Positions 33,501 through 48,500 of a DNA stretch of 64,000 nt are shown here, in pieces. Origin of the DNA: Piscicola geometra (lineage: Eukaryota; Annelida; Clitellata; Hirudinida; Piscicolidae); NCBI GenBank assembly GCA_943735955.1, contig OX030964.1, positions 6,799,997-6,863,996 on the forward strand, read 5' to 3'. Each line of letters opens with the position of its first letter. Position 1 is the stretch's first letter. The position numbers and the translations under genes are program-made. Under the pieces are notes generated by a model that saw only the letters and a list, made by a program, of their open reading frames with translations, made no database searches and had not been told where the DNA came from.

Positions 33501-36500
33501 TAATGGCAAAGCGCCCACTCTCTACCCTGAGAATGTGAGATTATTTTTGCAAAATTCCAACTCATTGCAAGACTAACAAATCAATCTTTATTAAACCGCA
33601 GCTGGCTACAGAGCTGGAACTGCGCGCAACACTCCTGAATGGAACGTTGACATGCTGGTTTGAAGTGCCTCTCAGTAGGAGTCTCGACCCAACCAGGCCA
33701 CCAGCTAACCAGCAAATATACTACCCACAAGACCAATCTTTCAATCTGTTATACGCCCAAGGACAAATGACTTCGCCAAGTGAGAGACTTTAACATCTTT
33801 TGCTGGCAACGCGAAATAAATGCACAAGTATTACGAGATGATTTCTTCAATAATCAGGTTCCATGGCCTACCATCGCCGCAAATACGCTTCTCCGGCTGC
33901 TTGGAACTTTACGACCTACCCAACCGCGCCACCTCCTCCTTCAGTAAGATTATTTTCAATTGATATACTCACCTCAGCTCTCATCCTTCATCTTTTCATT
34001 TACTTTTCAGAAAAATGAGTTTTCATGTCCCAACGGAGACTGTCGCATTTGGTGGGGTGACGCGAGTAACAATAAATATGTGGAGTTTGGAATGGAAGGA
34101 ACAGTCGACAATGACCAAAGCTACATCTCTATGGCTTTCTCAAAAGATCAACAAATGGTGACGTTTTCATCCGTTTTGTCAAAGGCACATTGCCGCCATA
34201 CTCATATGACGATTCTCATTCTCTTAAATTCTCGTGCAGGGCGACGACAGTGCCTACGTCTGTTTCAAAGACGGTTCAAACTACGTGCTCAAGAGGGTGT
34301 ACAATAATGGCAAATCGCCCACTCTCTATCCTGAGAATGTAAGATTCTTTTTGCAAAATTCTAACTTTTTGCAAGACTAACAAATCCTTCCTTTATTAAA
34401 CCGCAGCTGGCTACAGAGCTGGAACTGCGCGCAACACTCCTGAATGGAAAGTTGACATGCTGGTTTGAAGTGCCTCTCAGTAGGAGTCTCGACCCAACCA
34501 GGCCACCAGCTAACCAGCAAATATACTACCCACAAGACCAATCTTTCAATCTGTTATACGCCCAAGGACAAATGACTTCGCCAAGTAAGAGACTTTAACA
34601 TCTTTTGCTGGCAACGTGAAATAAGTGCACAAGTATTACGAGATGATTTCTTCAATAATCAGGTTCCATGGCCTACCATCGCCGCAAATACGCTTCTCCG
34701 GCTGCTTGGAACTTTACGACCTACCCAACCGCGCCACCTCCTCCTTCAGTAAGATTATTTTCAATTGATATACTCACCTCAGCTCTCATCCTTCATCTTT
34801 TCATTTACTTTTCAGAAAAATGAGTTTTCATGTCCCAACGGAGACTGTCGCATTTGGTGGGGTGACGCGAGTAACAATAAATATGTGGAGTTTGGAATGG
34901 AAGGAACAGTCGACAATGACCAAAGCTACATCTCTATGGCTTTCTCAAAAGATCAACAAATGGTGACGTTTTCATCCGTTTTGTCAAAGGCACATTGCCG
35001 CCATACTCATATGACGATTCTCATTCTCTTAAATTCTCGTGCAGGGCGACGACAGTGCCTACGTCTGTTTCAAAGACGGTTCAAACTACGTGCTCAAGAG
35101 GGTGTACAATAATGGCAAATCGCCCACTCTCTATCCTGAAAATGTAAGATTCTTTTTGCAAAATTCTAACTTTTTGCAAGACTAACAAATCCTTCCTTTA
35201 TTAAACCGCAGCTGGCTACAGAGCTGGAACTGCGCGCAACACTCCTGAATGGAAAGTTGACATGCTGGTTTGAAGTGCCTCTCAGTAGGAGTCTCGACCC
35301 AACCAGGCCACCAGCTAACCAGCAAATATACTACCCACAAGACCAATCTTTCAATCTGTTATACGCCCAAGGACAAATGACTTCGCCAAGTAAGAGACTT
35401 TAACATCTTTTGCTGGCAACGTGAAATAAGTGCACAAGTATTACGAGATGATTTCTTCAATAATCAGGTTCCATGGCCTACCATCGCCGCAAATACGCTT
35501 CTCCGGCTGCTTGGAACTTTACGACCTACCCAACCGCGCCACCTCCTCCTTCCGTAAGATTATTTTCAATTGATATACTCACCTCAGCTCTCATTCTTCA
35601 TCTTTTCATTTACTTTTCAGAAAAATGAGTTTTCATGTCCCAACGGAGACTGTCGCATTTGGTGGGGTGACGCGAGTAACAATAAATATGTGGAGTTTGG
35701 AATGGAAGGAACAGTCGACAATGACCAAAGCTACATCTCTATGGCTTTCTCAAAAGATCAACAAATGGTGACGTTTTCATCCGTTTTGTCAAAGGCACAT
35801 TGCTGCCATACTCATATGACGATTCTCATTCTCTTATATTCTCGTGCAGGGCGACGACAGTGCCTACGTCTGTTTCAAAGACGGTGCAAACTACGTGCTC
35901 AAAAGGGCGTACAATGATGGCAAATCGCCCACTCTCTATCCTGAGAATGTAAGAATATTTTTTCAAAATTCCAACTTATTGCAAGACTAACAAGACCTTC
36001 CTTTATTAAACCGCAGCTGGCTACAGAGCTTGAACTGCGCGCAACACTCCTGAATGGAACGTTGACATGCTGGTTTGAAGTGCCTCTCAGTAGGAGTCTC
36101 GACCCAACCAGGCCACCAGCTAACCAGCAAATATACTACCCACAAGACCAATCTTTCAATCTGTTATACGCCCAAGGACAAATGACTTCGCCAAGTAAGA
36201 GACTTAAACATCTTTTGCTGGCAATGTGAAGTAAATGCACAAATATTACGAGATATTTTCTTCAATAATCAGGTTCCATGGCCTACCATCGCCGCAAATA
36301 CGCTTCTCCGGCTTCTTGGAACTTTACGACCTACCCAACCGCTCCACCTCCTCCTTCAGTATGATTATTTTCAATTGATATACTCACCTCAACTCTCATC
36401 CTTCATCTTCTCATTTACTTTTCAGAAAAATGAGTTTTCATGTCCCAACGGAGACTGTCGCATTTGGTGGGGTGACGCGAGTAACAATAAATATGTGGAG

Positions 36501-39500
36501 TTTGGAATGGAAGGAACAGTCGACAATGACCAAAGCTACATCTCTATGGCTTTCTCAAAAGATCAACAAATGGTGACGTTTTCATCCGTTTTGTCAAAGG
36601 CACATTGCCGCCATACTCATATGACGATTCTCTATTTCCTATATTCTCGTGCAGGGCGACGACAGTGCCTACGTCTGTTTCAAAGACGGTGCAAACTACG
36701 TGCTCAAGAGGGCATACAATAATGGCAAAGCGCCCACTCTCTACCCTGAGAATGTGAGATTATTTTTGCAGAATTCCAACTCATTGCAAGACTAACAAAT
36801 CAATCTTTATTAAACCGCAGCTGGCTACAGAGCTGGAACTGCGCGCAACACTCCTGAATGGAACGTTGACATGCTGGTTTGAAGTGCCTCTCAGTAGGAG
36901 TCTCGACCCAACCAGGCCACCAGCTAACCAGCAAATATACTACCCACAAGACCAATCTTTCAATCTGTTATACGCCCAAGGACAAATGACTTCGCCAAGT
37001 AAGAGACTTTAACATCTTTTGCTGGCAATGTGAAATAAGTGCACAAGTATTACGAGATGATTTCTTCAATAATCAGGTTCCATGACCTACCATCGCCGCA
37101 AATACGCTTCTCCGGCGGCTTGGAACTTTACGACCTACCCAACCGCGCCACCTCCTCCTTCCGTAAGATTATTTTCAATTGATATACTCACCTCAGCTCT
37201 CATCCCTCATCTTTTCATTTACTTTTTAGAAAAATGAGTTTTCATGTCCCAACGGAGACTGTCGCATTTGGTGGGGTGACGCGAGTAACAATAAATATGT
37301 GGAGTTTGGAATGGAAGGAACAGTCGACAATGACCAAAGCTACATCTCTATGGCTTTCTCAAAAGATCAACAAATGGTGACGTTTTCATCCGTTTTGTCA
37401 AAGGCACATTGCCGCCATACTCATATGACGATTCTCATTCTTTTATATTCTCGTGCAGGGCGACGACAGTGCCTACGTCTGTTTCAAAGACGGTGCAAAC
37501 TACGTGCTCAAAAGGGCGTACAATAATGGCAAATCGCCCACTCTCTATCCTGAGAATGTGAGATTATTTTTGCAAAATTCCAACTTATTGCAAGACTAAC
37601 AAGTCCTTCTTTTATTAAACCACAGCTGGCTACAGAGCTTGAACTGCGCGCAACACTCCTGAATGGAAAGTTGACATGCTGGTTTGAAGTGCCTCTCAGT
37701 AGGAGTCTCGACCCAACCAGGCCACCAGCTAACCAGCAAATATACTACCCACAAGACCAATCTTTCCATCTGTTATACGCCCAAGGACAAATGGTTTCGC
37801 CAAGTAAGCCACTTTAACATCTTTTGCTGGCAACGTGAAATGAGTGCACAAGTATTACGAGATGATTTCCTCAATAATCAGGTTCCATGGCCTACCATCG
37901 CCGCAAATACGCTTCTCCGGCTGCTTGGAACTTTACGACCTACCCAACCGCGCCACCTCCTCCTTCAGTAAGATTATTTTCAATTGATATACTCACCTCA
38001 GCTCTCATCCTTCATCTTTTCATTTACTTTTCAGAAAAATGAGTTTTCATGTCCCAACGGAGACTGTCGCATTTGGTGGGGTGACGCGAGTAACAATAAA
38101 TATGTGGAGTTTGGAATGGAAGGAACAGTCGACAATGACCAAAGCTACATCTCTATGGCTTTCTCAAAAGATCAACAAATGGTGACGTTTACATCCGTTT
38201 TGTCAAAAGCACATTGCCGCCATACTCATATGACGATTCTCATTCTCTTAAATTCTCGTGCAGGGCGACGACAGTGCCTACGTCTGTTTCAAAGACGGTT
38301 CAAACTACGTGCTCAAGAGGGTGTACAATAATGGCAAATCGCCCACTCTCTACCCTGAGAATGTAAGATTCTTTTTGCAAAATTCTAACTTTTTGCAAGA
38401 CTAACAAATCCTTCTTTTATTAAACCGCAGCTGGCTACAGAGCTGGAACTGCGCGCAACACTCCTGAATGGAAAGTTGACATGCTGGTTTGAAGTGCCTC
38501 TCAGTAGGAGTCTCGACCCAACCAAGCCACCAGCTAACCAGCAAATATACTACCCACAAGACCAATCTTTCAATCTGTTATACGCCCAAGGACAAATGAC
38601 TTCGCCAAGTAAGCCACTTTAACATCTTTTGCTGGCAATGTGAAGTAAGTGCACAAGTATTACGAAATGATTTCTTCAATAATCAGGTTCCATGGCCTAT
38701 CATCGCCGCAAATACGCTTCTCCGGCTGCTTGGAACTTTACGACCTACCCAACCGCGCCACCTCCTCCTTCAGTAAGATTATTTTTAATTGATATACTCA
38801 CCTCAGCTCTCATCCTTCATCTTTTCATTTACTTTTCAGAAAAATGAGTTTTCATGTCCCAACGGAGACTGTCGCATTTGGTGGGGTGACGCGAGTAACA
38901 ATAAATATGTGGAGTTTGGAATGGAAGGAACAGTCGACAATGACCAAAGCTACATCTCAATGGCTTTCTCAAAAGATCAACAAATGGTGACGTTTTCATC
39001 CGTTTTGTCAAAGGCACATTGCCGCCATACTCATATGACGATTCTCATTCTCTTATATTCTCGTGCAGGGCGACGACAGTGCCTACGTCTGTTTCAAAGA
39101 CGGTGCAAACTACGTGCTCAAGAGGGTGTACAATAATGGCAAATCGCCCACTCTCTATCCTGAGAATGTGAGATTATTTTTGCTAAATTCCAACTTTTTG
39201 CAAGACTAACAAGTCCTTCTTTTATTAAACCGCAGCTGGCTACAGAGCTGGAACTGCGCGCAACACTCCTGAATGGAAAGTTGACATGCTGGTTTGAAGT
39301 GCCTCTCAGTAGGAGTCTCGACCCAACCAGGCCACCAGCTAACCAGCAAATATACTACCCACAAGACCAATCTTTCAATCTGTTATACGCCCAGGGACAA
39401 ATGACTTCGCCAAGTAAGCCACCTTAACATTTTTTGCTGGCAATGTGAAACAAGTGCACAAGTATTAAGAGATGATTTCTTCAATAATCAGGTTCCATGG

Positions 39501-42500
39501 CCTACCATCGCCGCAAATACGCTTCTCCGGCTGCTTGGAACTTTGCGACCTACCCAACCTCGCCACCTCCTCCTTCAGTAAGATTATTTTCAATTGATAT
39601 ACTCACCTCAGCTCTCATCCTTCATCTTTTCATTTACTTTTCAGAAAAATGAGTTTTCATGTCCCAACGGAGACTGTCGCATTTGGTGGGGTGACGCGAG
39701 TAACAATAAATATGTGGAGTTTGGAATGGAAGGAACAGTCGACGATGACCAAAGCTACATCTCTATGGCTTTCTCAAAAGATCAACAAATGGTGACGTTT
39801 TCATCCGTTTTGTCAAAGGCACATTGCCGCCATACTCATATGACGATTCTCATTCTTTTATATTCTCGTGCAGGGCGACGACAGTGCCTACGTCTGTTTC
39901 AAAGACGGTTCAAACTACGTGCTCAAGAGGGTGTACAATAATGGCAAATCGCCCACTCTCTATCCTGAGAATGTAAGATTCTTTTTGCAAAATTCTAACT
40001 TATTGCAAGACTAACAAGTCCTTCTTTTATTAAACCGCAGCTGGCTACAGAGCTGGAACTGCGCGCAACACTCCTGAATGGAAAGTTGACATGCTGGTTT
40101 GAAGTGCCTCTCAGTAGGAGTCTCGACCCAACCAGGCCACCAGCTAACCAGCAAATATACTACCCACAAGACCAATCTTTCAATCTGTTATACGCCCAGG
40201 GACAAATGACTTCACCAAGTAAGCAACTTTAACATCTTTTGCTGGCAATGTGAAGTAAATGCACAAGTATTACGAGATAATTTCTTCAATAATCAGGTTC
40301 CATGGCCTACCATCGCCGCAAATACGCTTCTCCGGCTGCTTGGAACTTTACGACCTACCCAACCGCGCCACCTCCTCCTTCCGTAAGATTATTTTCAATC
40401 GATATACTCACTTCAGCTCTCATCCTTCATCTTCTCATTTACTTTTCAGAAAAATGAGTTTTCATGTCCCAACGGAGACTGTCGCATTTGGTGGGGTGAC
40501 GCGAGTAACAATAAATATGTGGAGTTTGGAATGGAAGGAACAGTCGACAATGACCAAAGCTACATCTCTATGGCTTTCTCAAAAGATCAACAAATGGTGA
40601 CGTTTTCATCCGTTTTGTCAAAGGCACATTGCCGCTATACTCATATGACGATTCTTATTCTTTTATATTCTCGTGCAGGGCGACGACAGTGCCTACGTCT
40701 GTTTCAAAGACGGTGCAAACTACGTGCTCAAAAGGGCGTACAATAATGGCAAATCGCCCACTCTCTATCCTGAGAATGTGAGATTCTTTTTGCAAAATTC
40801 CAACTTATTGCAAGACTAACAAATCCTTCCTTTATTAAACCGCAGCTGGCTACAGAGCTGGAACTGCGCGCAACACTCCTGAATGGAAAGTTGACATGCT
40901 GGTTTGAAGTGCCTCTCAGTAGGAGTCTCGACCCAACCAGGCCACCAGCTAACCAGCAAATATACTACCCACAAGACCAATCTTTCAATCTGTTATACGC
41001 CCAGGGACAAATGACTTCACCAAGTAAGCAACTTTAACATCTTTTGCTGGCAATGTGAAGTAAATGCACAAGTATTACGAGATAATTTCTTCAATAATCA
41101 GGTTCCATGGCCTACCATCGCCGCAAATACGCTTCTCCGGCTGCTTGGAACTTTACGACCTACCCAACCGCGCCACCTCCTCCTTCAGTAAGATTATTTT
41201 CAATTGATATACTCACCTCAGCTCTCATCCTTCATCTTCTCATTTACCTTTTCAGAAAAATGAGTTTTCATGTCCCAACGGAGACTGTCGCATTTGGTGG
41301 GGTGACGCGAGTAACAATAAATATGTGGAGTTTGGAATGGAAGGAACAGTCGACAATGACCAAAGCTACATCTCTATGGCTTTCTCAAAAGATCAACAAA
41401 TGGTGACGTTTTCATCCGTTTTGTCAAAGGCACATTGCCGCCATACTCATATGACGATTCTCATTCTCTTATATTCTCGTGCAGGGCGACGACAGTGCCT
41501 ACGTCTGTTTCAAAGACGGTGCAAACTACGTGCTCAAGAGGGCATACAATAATGGCAAATCGCCCACTCTCTACCCTGAGAATGTGAGATTATTTTTCAG
41601 AATTCTAACTCATTGCAAGACTAACAAATCCTTCTTTTATTAAACCACAGCTGGCTACAGAGCTGGAACTGCGCGCAACACTTCTGAATGGAAAGTTGAC
41701 ATGCTGGTTTGAAGTGCCTCTCAGTAGGAGTCTCGACCCAACCAGGCCACCAGCTAACCAGCAAATATACTACCCACAAGACCAATCTTTCCATCTGTTA
41801 TACGCCCAGGGACAAATGACTTCACCAAGTAAGAGATTTTAACATCTTTTGCTGGCAACGTGAAATAAGTGCACAAGTATTACGAGATGATTTCTTCAAT
41901 AATCAGGTTCCATGGCCTACCATCGCCGCAAATACGCTTCTCCGGCTGCTTGGAACTTTACGACCTACCCAACCGCGCCACCTCCTCCTTCAGTAAGATT
42001 ATTTTCAATTGATATACTCACCTCAGCTCTCATCCCTCATCTTCTCCTTTACCTTTTCAGAAAAATGAGTTTTCATGTCCCAACGGAGACTGTCGCATTT
42101 GGTGGGGTGACGCGAGTAACAACAAATATGTGGAGTTTGGAATGGAAGGAACAGTCGACAATGACCAAAGCTACATCTCTATGGCTTTCTCAAAAGATCA
42201 ACAAATGGTGACGTTTTCATCCGTTTTGTCAAAGGCACATTGCCGCCATACTCATATGACGATTCTCATTCTCTTATATTCTCGTGCAGGGCGACGACAG
42301 TGCCTACGTCTGTTTCAAAGACGGTGCAAACTACGTGCTCAAGAGAGCGTACAATAATGGCAAATCGCCCACTCTCTATCCTGAGAATGTGAGATTATTT
42401 TTGCAAAATTCTAACTCATTGCAAGACTAACAAATCCTTCCTTTATTAAACCGCAGCTGGCTACAGAGCTGGAACTGCGCGCAACACTCCTGAATGGAAA

Positions 42501-45500
42501 GTTGACATGCTGGTTTGAAGTGCCTCTCAGTAGGAGTCTCGACCCAACCAGGCCACCAGCTAACCAGCAAATATACTACCCACAAGACCAATCTTTCAAT
42601 CTGTTATACGCCCAAGGACAAATGACTTCGCCAAGTAAGAGACTTTAACATCTTTTGCTGGCAATGTGAAATAAGTGCACAAGTATTACGAGATGATTTC
42701 TTCAATAATCAGGTTCCATGGCCTACCATCGCCGCAAATACGCTTCTCCGGCTGCTTGGAACTTTACGACCTACCCAACCACGCCACCTCCTCCTTCAGT
42801 AAGATTATTTTCAATTGATATACTCACCTCAGCTCTCATCCCTCATCTTTTCATTTACCTTTTCAGAAAAATGAGTTTTTATGTCCCAACGGAGACTGTC
42901 GCATTTGGTGGGGTGACGCGAGTAACAATAAATATGTGGAGTTTGGAATGGAAGGAACAGTCGACAATGACCAAAGCTACATCTCAATGGCTTTCTCAAA
43001 AGATCAACAAATGGTGACGTTTTCATCCGTTTTGTCAAAGGCACATTGCCACCATACTCATATGACGATTCTCATTCTCTTATATTCTCGTGCAGGGCGA
43101 CGACAGTGCCTACGTCTGTTTCAAAGACGGTTCAAACTACGTGCTCAAGAGGGTGTACAATAATGGCAAATCGCCCACTCTCTATCCTGAAAATGTAAGA
43201 TTCTTTTTGCAAAATTCTAACTTTTTGCAAGACTAACAAATCCTTCCTTTATTAAACCGCAGCTGGCTACAGAGCTGGAACTGCGCGCAACACTCCTGAA
43301 TGGAAAGTTGACATGCTGGTTTGAAGTGCCTCTCAGTAGGAGTCTCGACCCAACCAGGCCACCAGCTAACCAGCAAATATACTACCCACAAGACCAATCT
43401 TTCCATCTGTTATACGCCCAAGGACAAATGGTTTCGCCAAGTAAGCCACTTTAACATCTTTTGCTGGCAACGTGAAATGAGTGCACAAGTATTACGAGAT
43501 GATTTCCTCAATAATCAGGTTCCATGGCCTACCATCGCCGCAAATACGCTTCTCCGGCTGCTTGGAACTTTACGACCTACCCAACCGCGCCACCTCCTCC
43601 TTCAGTAAGATTATTTTCAATTGATATACTCACCTCAGCTCTCATCCTTCATCTTTTCATTTACTTTTCAGAAAAATGAGTTTTCATGTCCCAACGGAGA
43701 CTGTCGCATTTGGTGGGGTGACGCGAGTAACAATAAATATGTGGAGTTTGGAATGGAAGGAACAGTCGACAATGACCAAAGCTACATCTCTATGGCTTTC
43801 TCAAAAGATCAACAAATGGTGACGTTTACATCCGTTTTGTCAAAAGCACATTGCCGCCATACTCATATGACGATTCTCATTCTCTTAAATTCTCGTGCAG
43901 GGCGACGACAGTGCCTACGTCTGTTTCAAAGACGGTTCAAACTACGTGCTCAAGAGGGTGTACAATAATGGCAAATCGCCCACTCTCTACCCTGAGAATG
44001 TAAGATTCTTTTTGCAAAATTCTAACTTTTTGCAAGACTAACAAATCCTTCTTTTATTAAACCGCAGCTGGCTACAGAGCTGGAACTGCGCGCAACACTC
44101 CTGAATGGAAAGTTGACATGCTGGTTTGAAGTGCCTCTCAGTAGGAGTCTCGACCCAACCAAGCCACCAGCTAACCAGCAAATATACTACCCACAAGACC
44201 AATCTTTCAATCTGTTATACGCCCAAGGACAAATGACTTCGCCAAGTAAGCCACTTTAACATCTTTTGCTGGCAATGTGAAGTAAGTGCACAAGTATTAC
44301 GAAATGATTTCTTCAATAATCAGGTTCCATGGCCTATCATCGCCGCAAATACGCTTCTCCGGCTGCTTGGAACTTTACGACCTACCCAACCGCGCCACCT
44401 CCTCCTTCAGTAAGATTATTTTTAATTGATATACTCACCTCAGCTCTCATCCTTCATCTTTTCATTTACTTTTCAGAAAAATGAGTTTTCATGTCCCAAC
44501 GGAGACTGTCGCATTTGGTGGGGTGACGCGAGTAACAATAAATATGTGGAGTTTGGAATGGAAGGAACAGTCGACAATGACCAAAGCTACATCTCAATGG
44601 CTTTCTCAAAAGATCAACAAATGGTGACGTTTTCATCCGTTTTGTCAAAGGCACATTGCCGCCATACTCATATGACGATTCTCATTCTCTTATATTCTCG
44701 TGCAGGGCGACGACAGTGCCTACGTCTGTTTCAAAGACGGTGCAAACTACGTGCTCAAGAGAGCGTACAATAATGGCAAATCGCCCACTCTCTACCCTGA
44801 GAATGTGAGATTATTTTTGCAGAATTCTAACTCATTGCAAGACTAACAAATCCTTCTTTTATTAAACCGCAGCTGGCTACAGAGCTGGAACTGCGCGCAA
44901 CACTCCTGAATGGAAAGTTGACATGCTGGTTTGAAGTGCCTCTCAGTAGGAGTCTCGACCCAACCAGGCCACCAGCTAACCAGCAAATATACTACCCACA
45001 AGACCAATCTTTCAATCTGTTATACGCCCAAGGACAAATGACTTCGCCAAGTAAGAGACTTTAACATCTTTTGCTGGCAACGTGAAATAAGTGCACAAGT
45101 ATTACGAAATGATTTCTTCAATAATCAGGTTCCATGGCCTACCATCGCCGCAAATACGCTTCTCCGGCTGCTTGGAATTTTACGACCTACCCAACCGCGC
45201 CACCTCCTCCTTCAGTAAGATTATTTTCAATTGATATACTCACCTCAGCTCTCATCCTTCATCTTCTCATTTACCTTTTCAGAAAAATGAGTTTTCATGT
45301 CCCAACGGAGACTGTCGCATTTGGTGGGGTGACGCGAGTAACAATAAATATGTGGAGTTTGGAATGGAAGGAACAGTCGACAATGACCAAAGCTACATCT
45401 CTATGGCTTTCTCAAAAGATCAACAAATGGTGACGTTTTCATCCGTTTTGTCAAAGGCACATTGCCGCCATACTCATATGACGATTCTCATTCTCTTATA

Positions 45501-48500
45501 TTCTCGTGCAGGGCGACGACAGTGCCTACGTCTGTTTCAAAGACGGTGCAAACTACGTGCTCAAGAGAGCGTACAATAATGGCAAATCGCCAACTCTCTA
45601 TCCTGAGAATGTGAGATTATTTTTGCTAAATTCCAACTTATTGCAAGACTAACAAGTCCTTCTTTTATTAAACCGCAGCTGGCTACAGAGCTGGAACTGC
45701 GCGCAACACTCCTGAATGGAAAGTTGACATGCTGGTTTGAAGTGCCTCTCAGTAGGAGTCTCGACCCAACCAGGCCACCAGCTAACCAGCAAATATACTA
45801 CCCACAAGACCAATCTTTCAATCTGTTATACGCCCAGGGACAAATGACTTCACCAAGTAAGAGACTTTAACATCTTTTGCTGGCAATGTGAAATAAGTGC
45901 ACAAGTATTACGAGATGATTTCTTCAATAATCAGGTTCCATGGCCTACCATCGCCGCAAATACGCTTCTCCGGCTGCTTGGAACTTTACGACCTACCCAA
46001 CCGCGCCACCTCCTCCTTCCGTAAGATTATTTTCAATCGATATACTCACCTCAGCTCTCATCCTTCATCTTCTCATTTACCTTTTCAGAAAAATGAGTTT
46101 TCATGTCCCAACGGAGACTGTCGCATTTGGTGGGGTGACGCGAGTAACAATAAATATGTGGAGTTTGGAATGGAAGGAACAGTCGACAATGACCAAAGCT
46201 ACATCTCTATGGCTTTCTCAAAAGATCAACAAATGGTGACGTTTTCATCCGTTTTGTCAAAGGCACATTGCCGCCATACTCATATGACGATTCTCATTCT
46301 CTTATATTCTCGTGCAGGGCGACGACAGTGCCTACGTCTGTTTCAAAGACGGTGCAAACTACGTGCTCAAGAGAGCGTACAATAATGGCAAATCGCCCAC
46401 TCTCTACCCTGAGAATGTGAGATTATTTTTGCAAAATTCTAACTCATTGTAAGACTAACAAATCCTTCCTTTATTAAACCGCAGCTGGCTACAGAGCTGG
46501 AACTGCGCGCAACACTCCTGAATGGAAAGTTGACATGCTGGTTTGAAGTGCCTCTCAGTAGGAGTCTCGACCCAACCAGGCCACCAGCTAACCAGCAAAT
46601 ATACTACCCACAAGACCAATCTTTCAATCTGTTATACGCCCAAGGACAAATGACTTCGCCAAGTAAGAGACTTTAACATCTTTTGCTGGCAATGTGAAAT
46701 AAGTGCACAAGTATTACGAGATGATTTTTTCAATAATCAGGTTCCATGGCCTACCATCGCCGCAAATACGCTTCTCCGGCTGCTTGGAACTTTACGACCT
46801 ACCCAACCACGCCACCTCCTCCTTCAGTAAGATTATTTTCAATTGATATACTCACCTCAGCTCTCATCCCTCATCTTTTCATTTACCTTTTCAGAAAAAT
46901 GAGTTTTTATGTCCCAACGGAGACTGTCGCATTTGGTGGGGTGACGCGAGTAACAATAAATATGTGGAGTTTGGAATGGAAGGAACAGTCGACAATGACC
47001 AAAGCTACATCTCAATGGCTTTCTCAAAAGATCAACAAATGGTGACGTTTTCATCCGTTTTGTCAAAGGCACATTGCCACCATACTCATATGACGATTCT
47101 CATTCTCTTATATTCTCGTGCAGGGCGACGACAGTGCCTACGTCTGTTTCAAAGACGGTTCAAACTACGTGCTCAAGAGGGTGTACAATAATGGCAAATC
47201 GCCCACTCTCTATCCTGAGAATGTAAGATTCTTTTTGCAAAATTCTAACTTTTTGCAAGACTAACAAATCCTTCCTTTATTAAACCGCAGCTGGCTACAG
47301 AGCTGGAACTGCGCGCAACACTCCTGAATGGAAAGTTGACATGCTGGTTTGAAGTGCCTCTCAGTAGGAGTCTCGACCCAACCAGGCCACCAGCTAACCA
47401 GCAAATATACTACCCACAAGACCAATCTTTCCATCTGTTATACGCCCAAGGACAAATGGTTTCGCCAAGTAAGCCACTTTAACATCTTTTGCTGGCATCG
47501 TGAAATAAGTGCACAAGTATTACGAGATGATTTCTTCAATAATCAGGTTCCATGGCCTACCATCGCCGCAAATACGCTTCTCCGGCTGCTTGGAACTTTA
47601 CGACCTACCCAACCGCGCCACCTCCTCCTTCCGTAAGATTATTTTTAATTGATATACTCACCTCAGCTCTCATCCCTCATCTTTTCATTTACTTTTCAGA
47701 AAAATGAGTTTTCATGTCCCAACGGAGACTGTCGCATTTGGTGGGGTGACGCGAGTAACCAAAAGTCTATCAAGTTTGGAATGGAAGGAACCGTCGCTAA
47801 CGAACAAAGTTATATTGCTATGGCTTTCTCTAGGGATGATGATATGGTAAGATATTGATTCGAGTATTTGTTTTTCCATCTTTTTTCACCTTTCTTCAAG
47901 TATAGTCTTTACTTATGTCTATAGTATAGACTCTATACTAAAGTTAAACAAATATAAGCCTGTTTTTTCCACTTATGTTTATGATTCCTCAATCTTCTGT
48001 TTTAAATGCATTTACAAGTTTATTGTTCATTGTATAAAAATGTCGTTGATCATCTAACGATAAGATTGTTTTTCCTATCCAACCGAAATTATTCTATTTT
48101 ATTAAATTTTAAAATAAGTGATATTTTAACTCATTGAGTATTAATCTAACGACCAGCCAAAATGAATTCTTGTATTTCATTATTATTAACTTTTTTTATT
48201 TCATAACATAATGAAGGTAGACGACAGTGTCTTTGTGTGTTTCAAGGATGGCTCAAATTACGTCCTCAAGAGGGCCTACAACGATGGTAAAAAAGAGCCA
48301 ATTATCTATCCTGAGAATGTAAGACGATTCACGTTTACATAATAATTCAATAGAAGTACAATTCATTTTATAATCTAATTTATGCATCATTTATACTTTT
48401 CGATCTCAGCTGGCCACTGCATTTGCGCTTAATGCAACTTATCTGAACGGAAAGTTGACATGCTTGTTTGAAGTACCTCTCAGTAGGAGCCTCGACCCGA

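Noticed and set aside
41107..41406. Repeated 99-residue ORFs starting MAYHRRKYASPAAW and ending in LSQKINKW
   Set aside because: They read through the d-exon donor and intron, then the next a-exon in the wrong frame. The correct frame gives CPNGDCRIWWGDAS.
42829..43044. Minus-strand ORFs beginning MPLTKRMKTSPFVDLLRK
   Set aside because: Antisense shadows of the DOMON a-exon, repeated with every unit.
30802..47699. Reading the 805-bp array as a CRISPR, satellite or transposon array
   Set aside because: The unit contains four protein-coding exons with consistent splice sites and a DOMON fold signature. There are no short spacer-repeat structures, terminal repeats or transposase.
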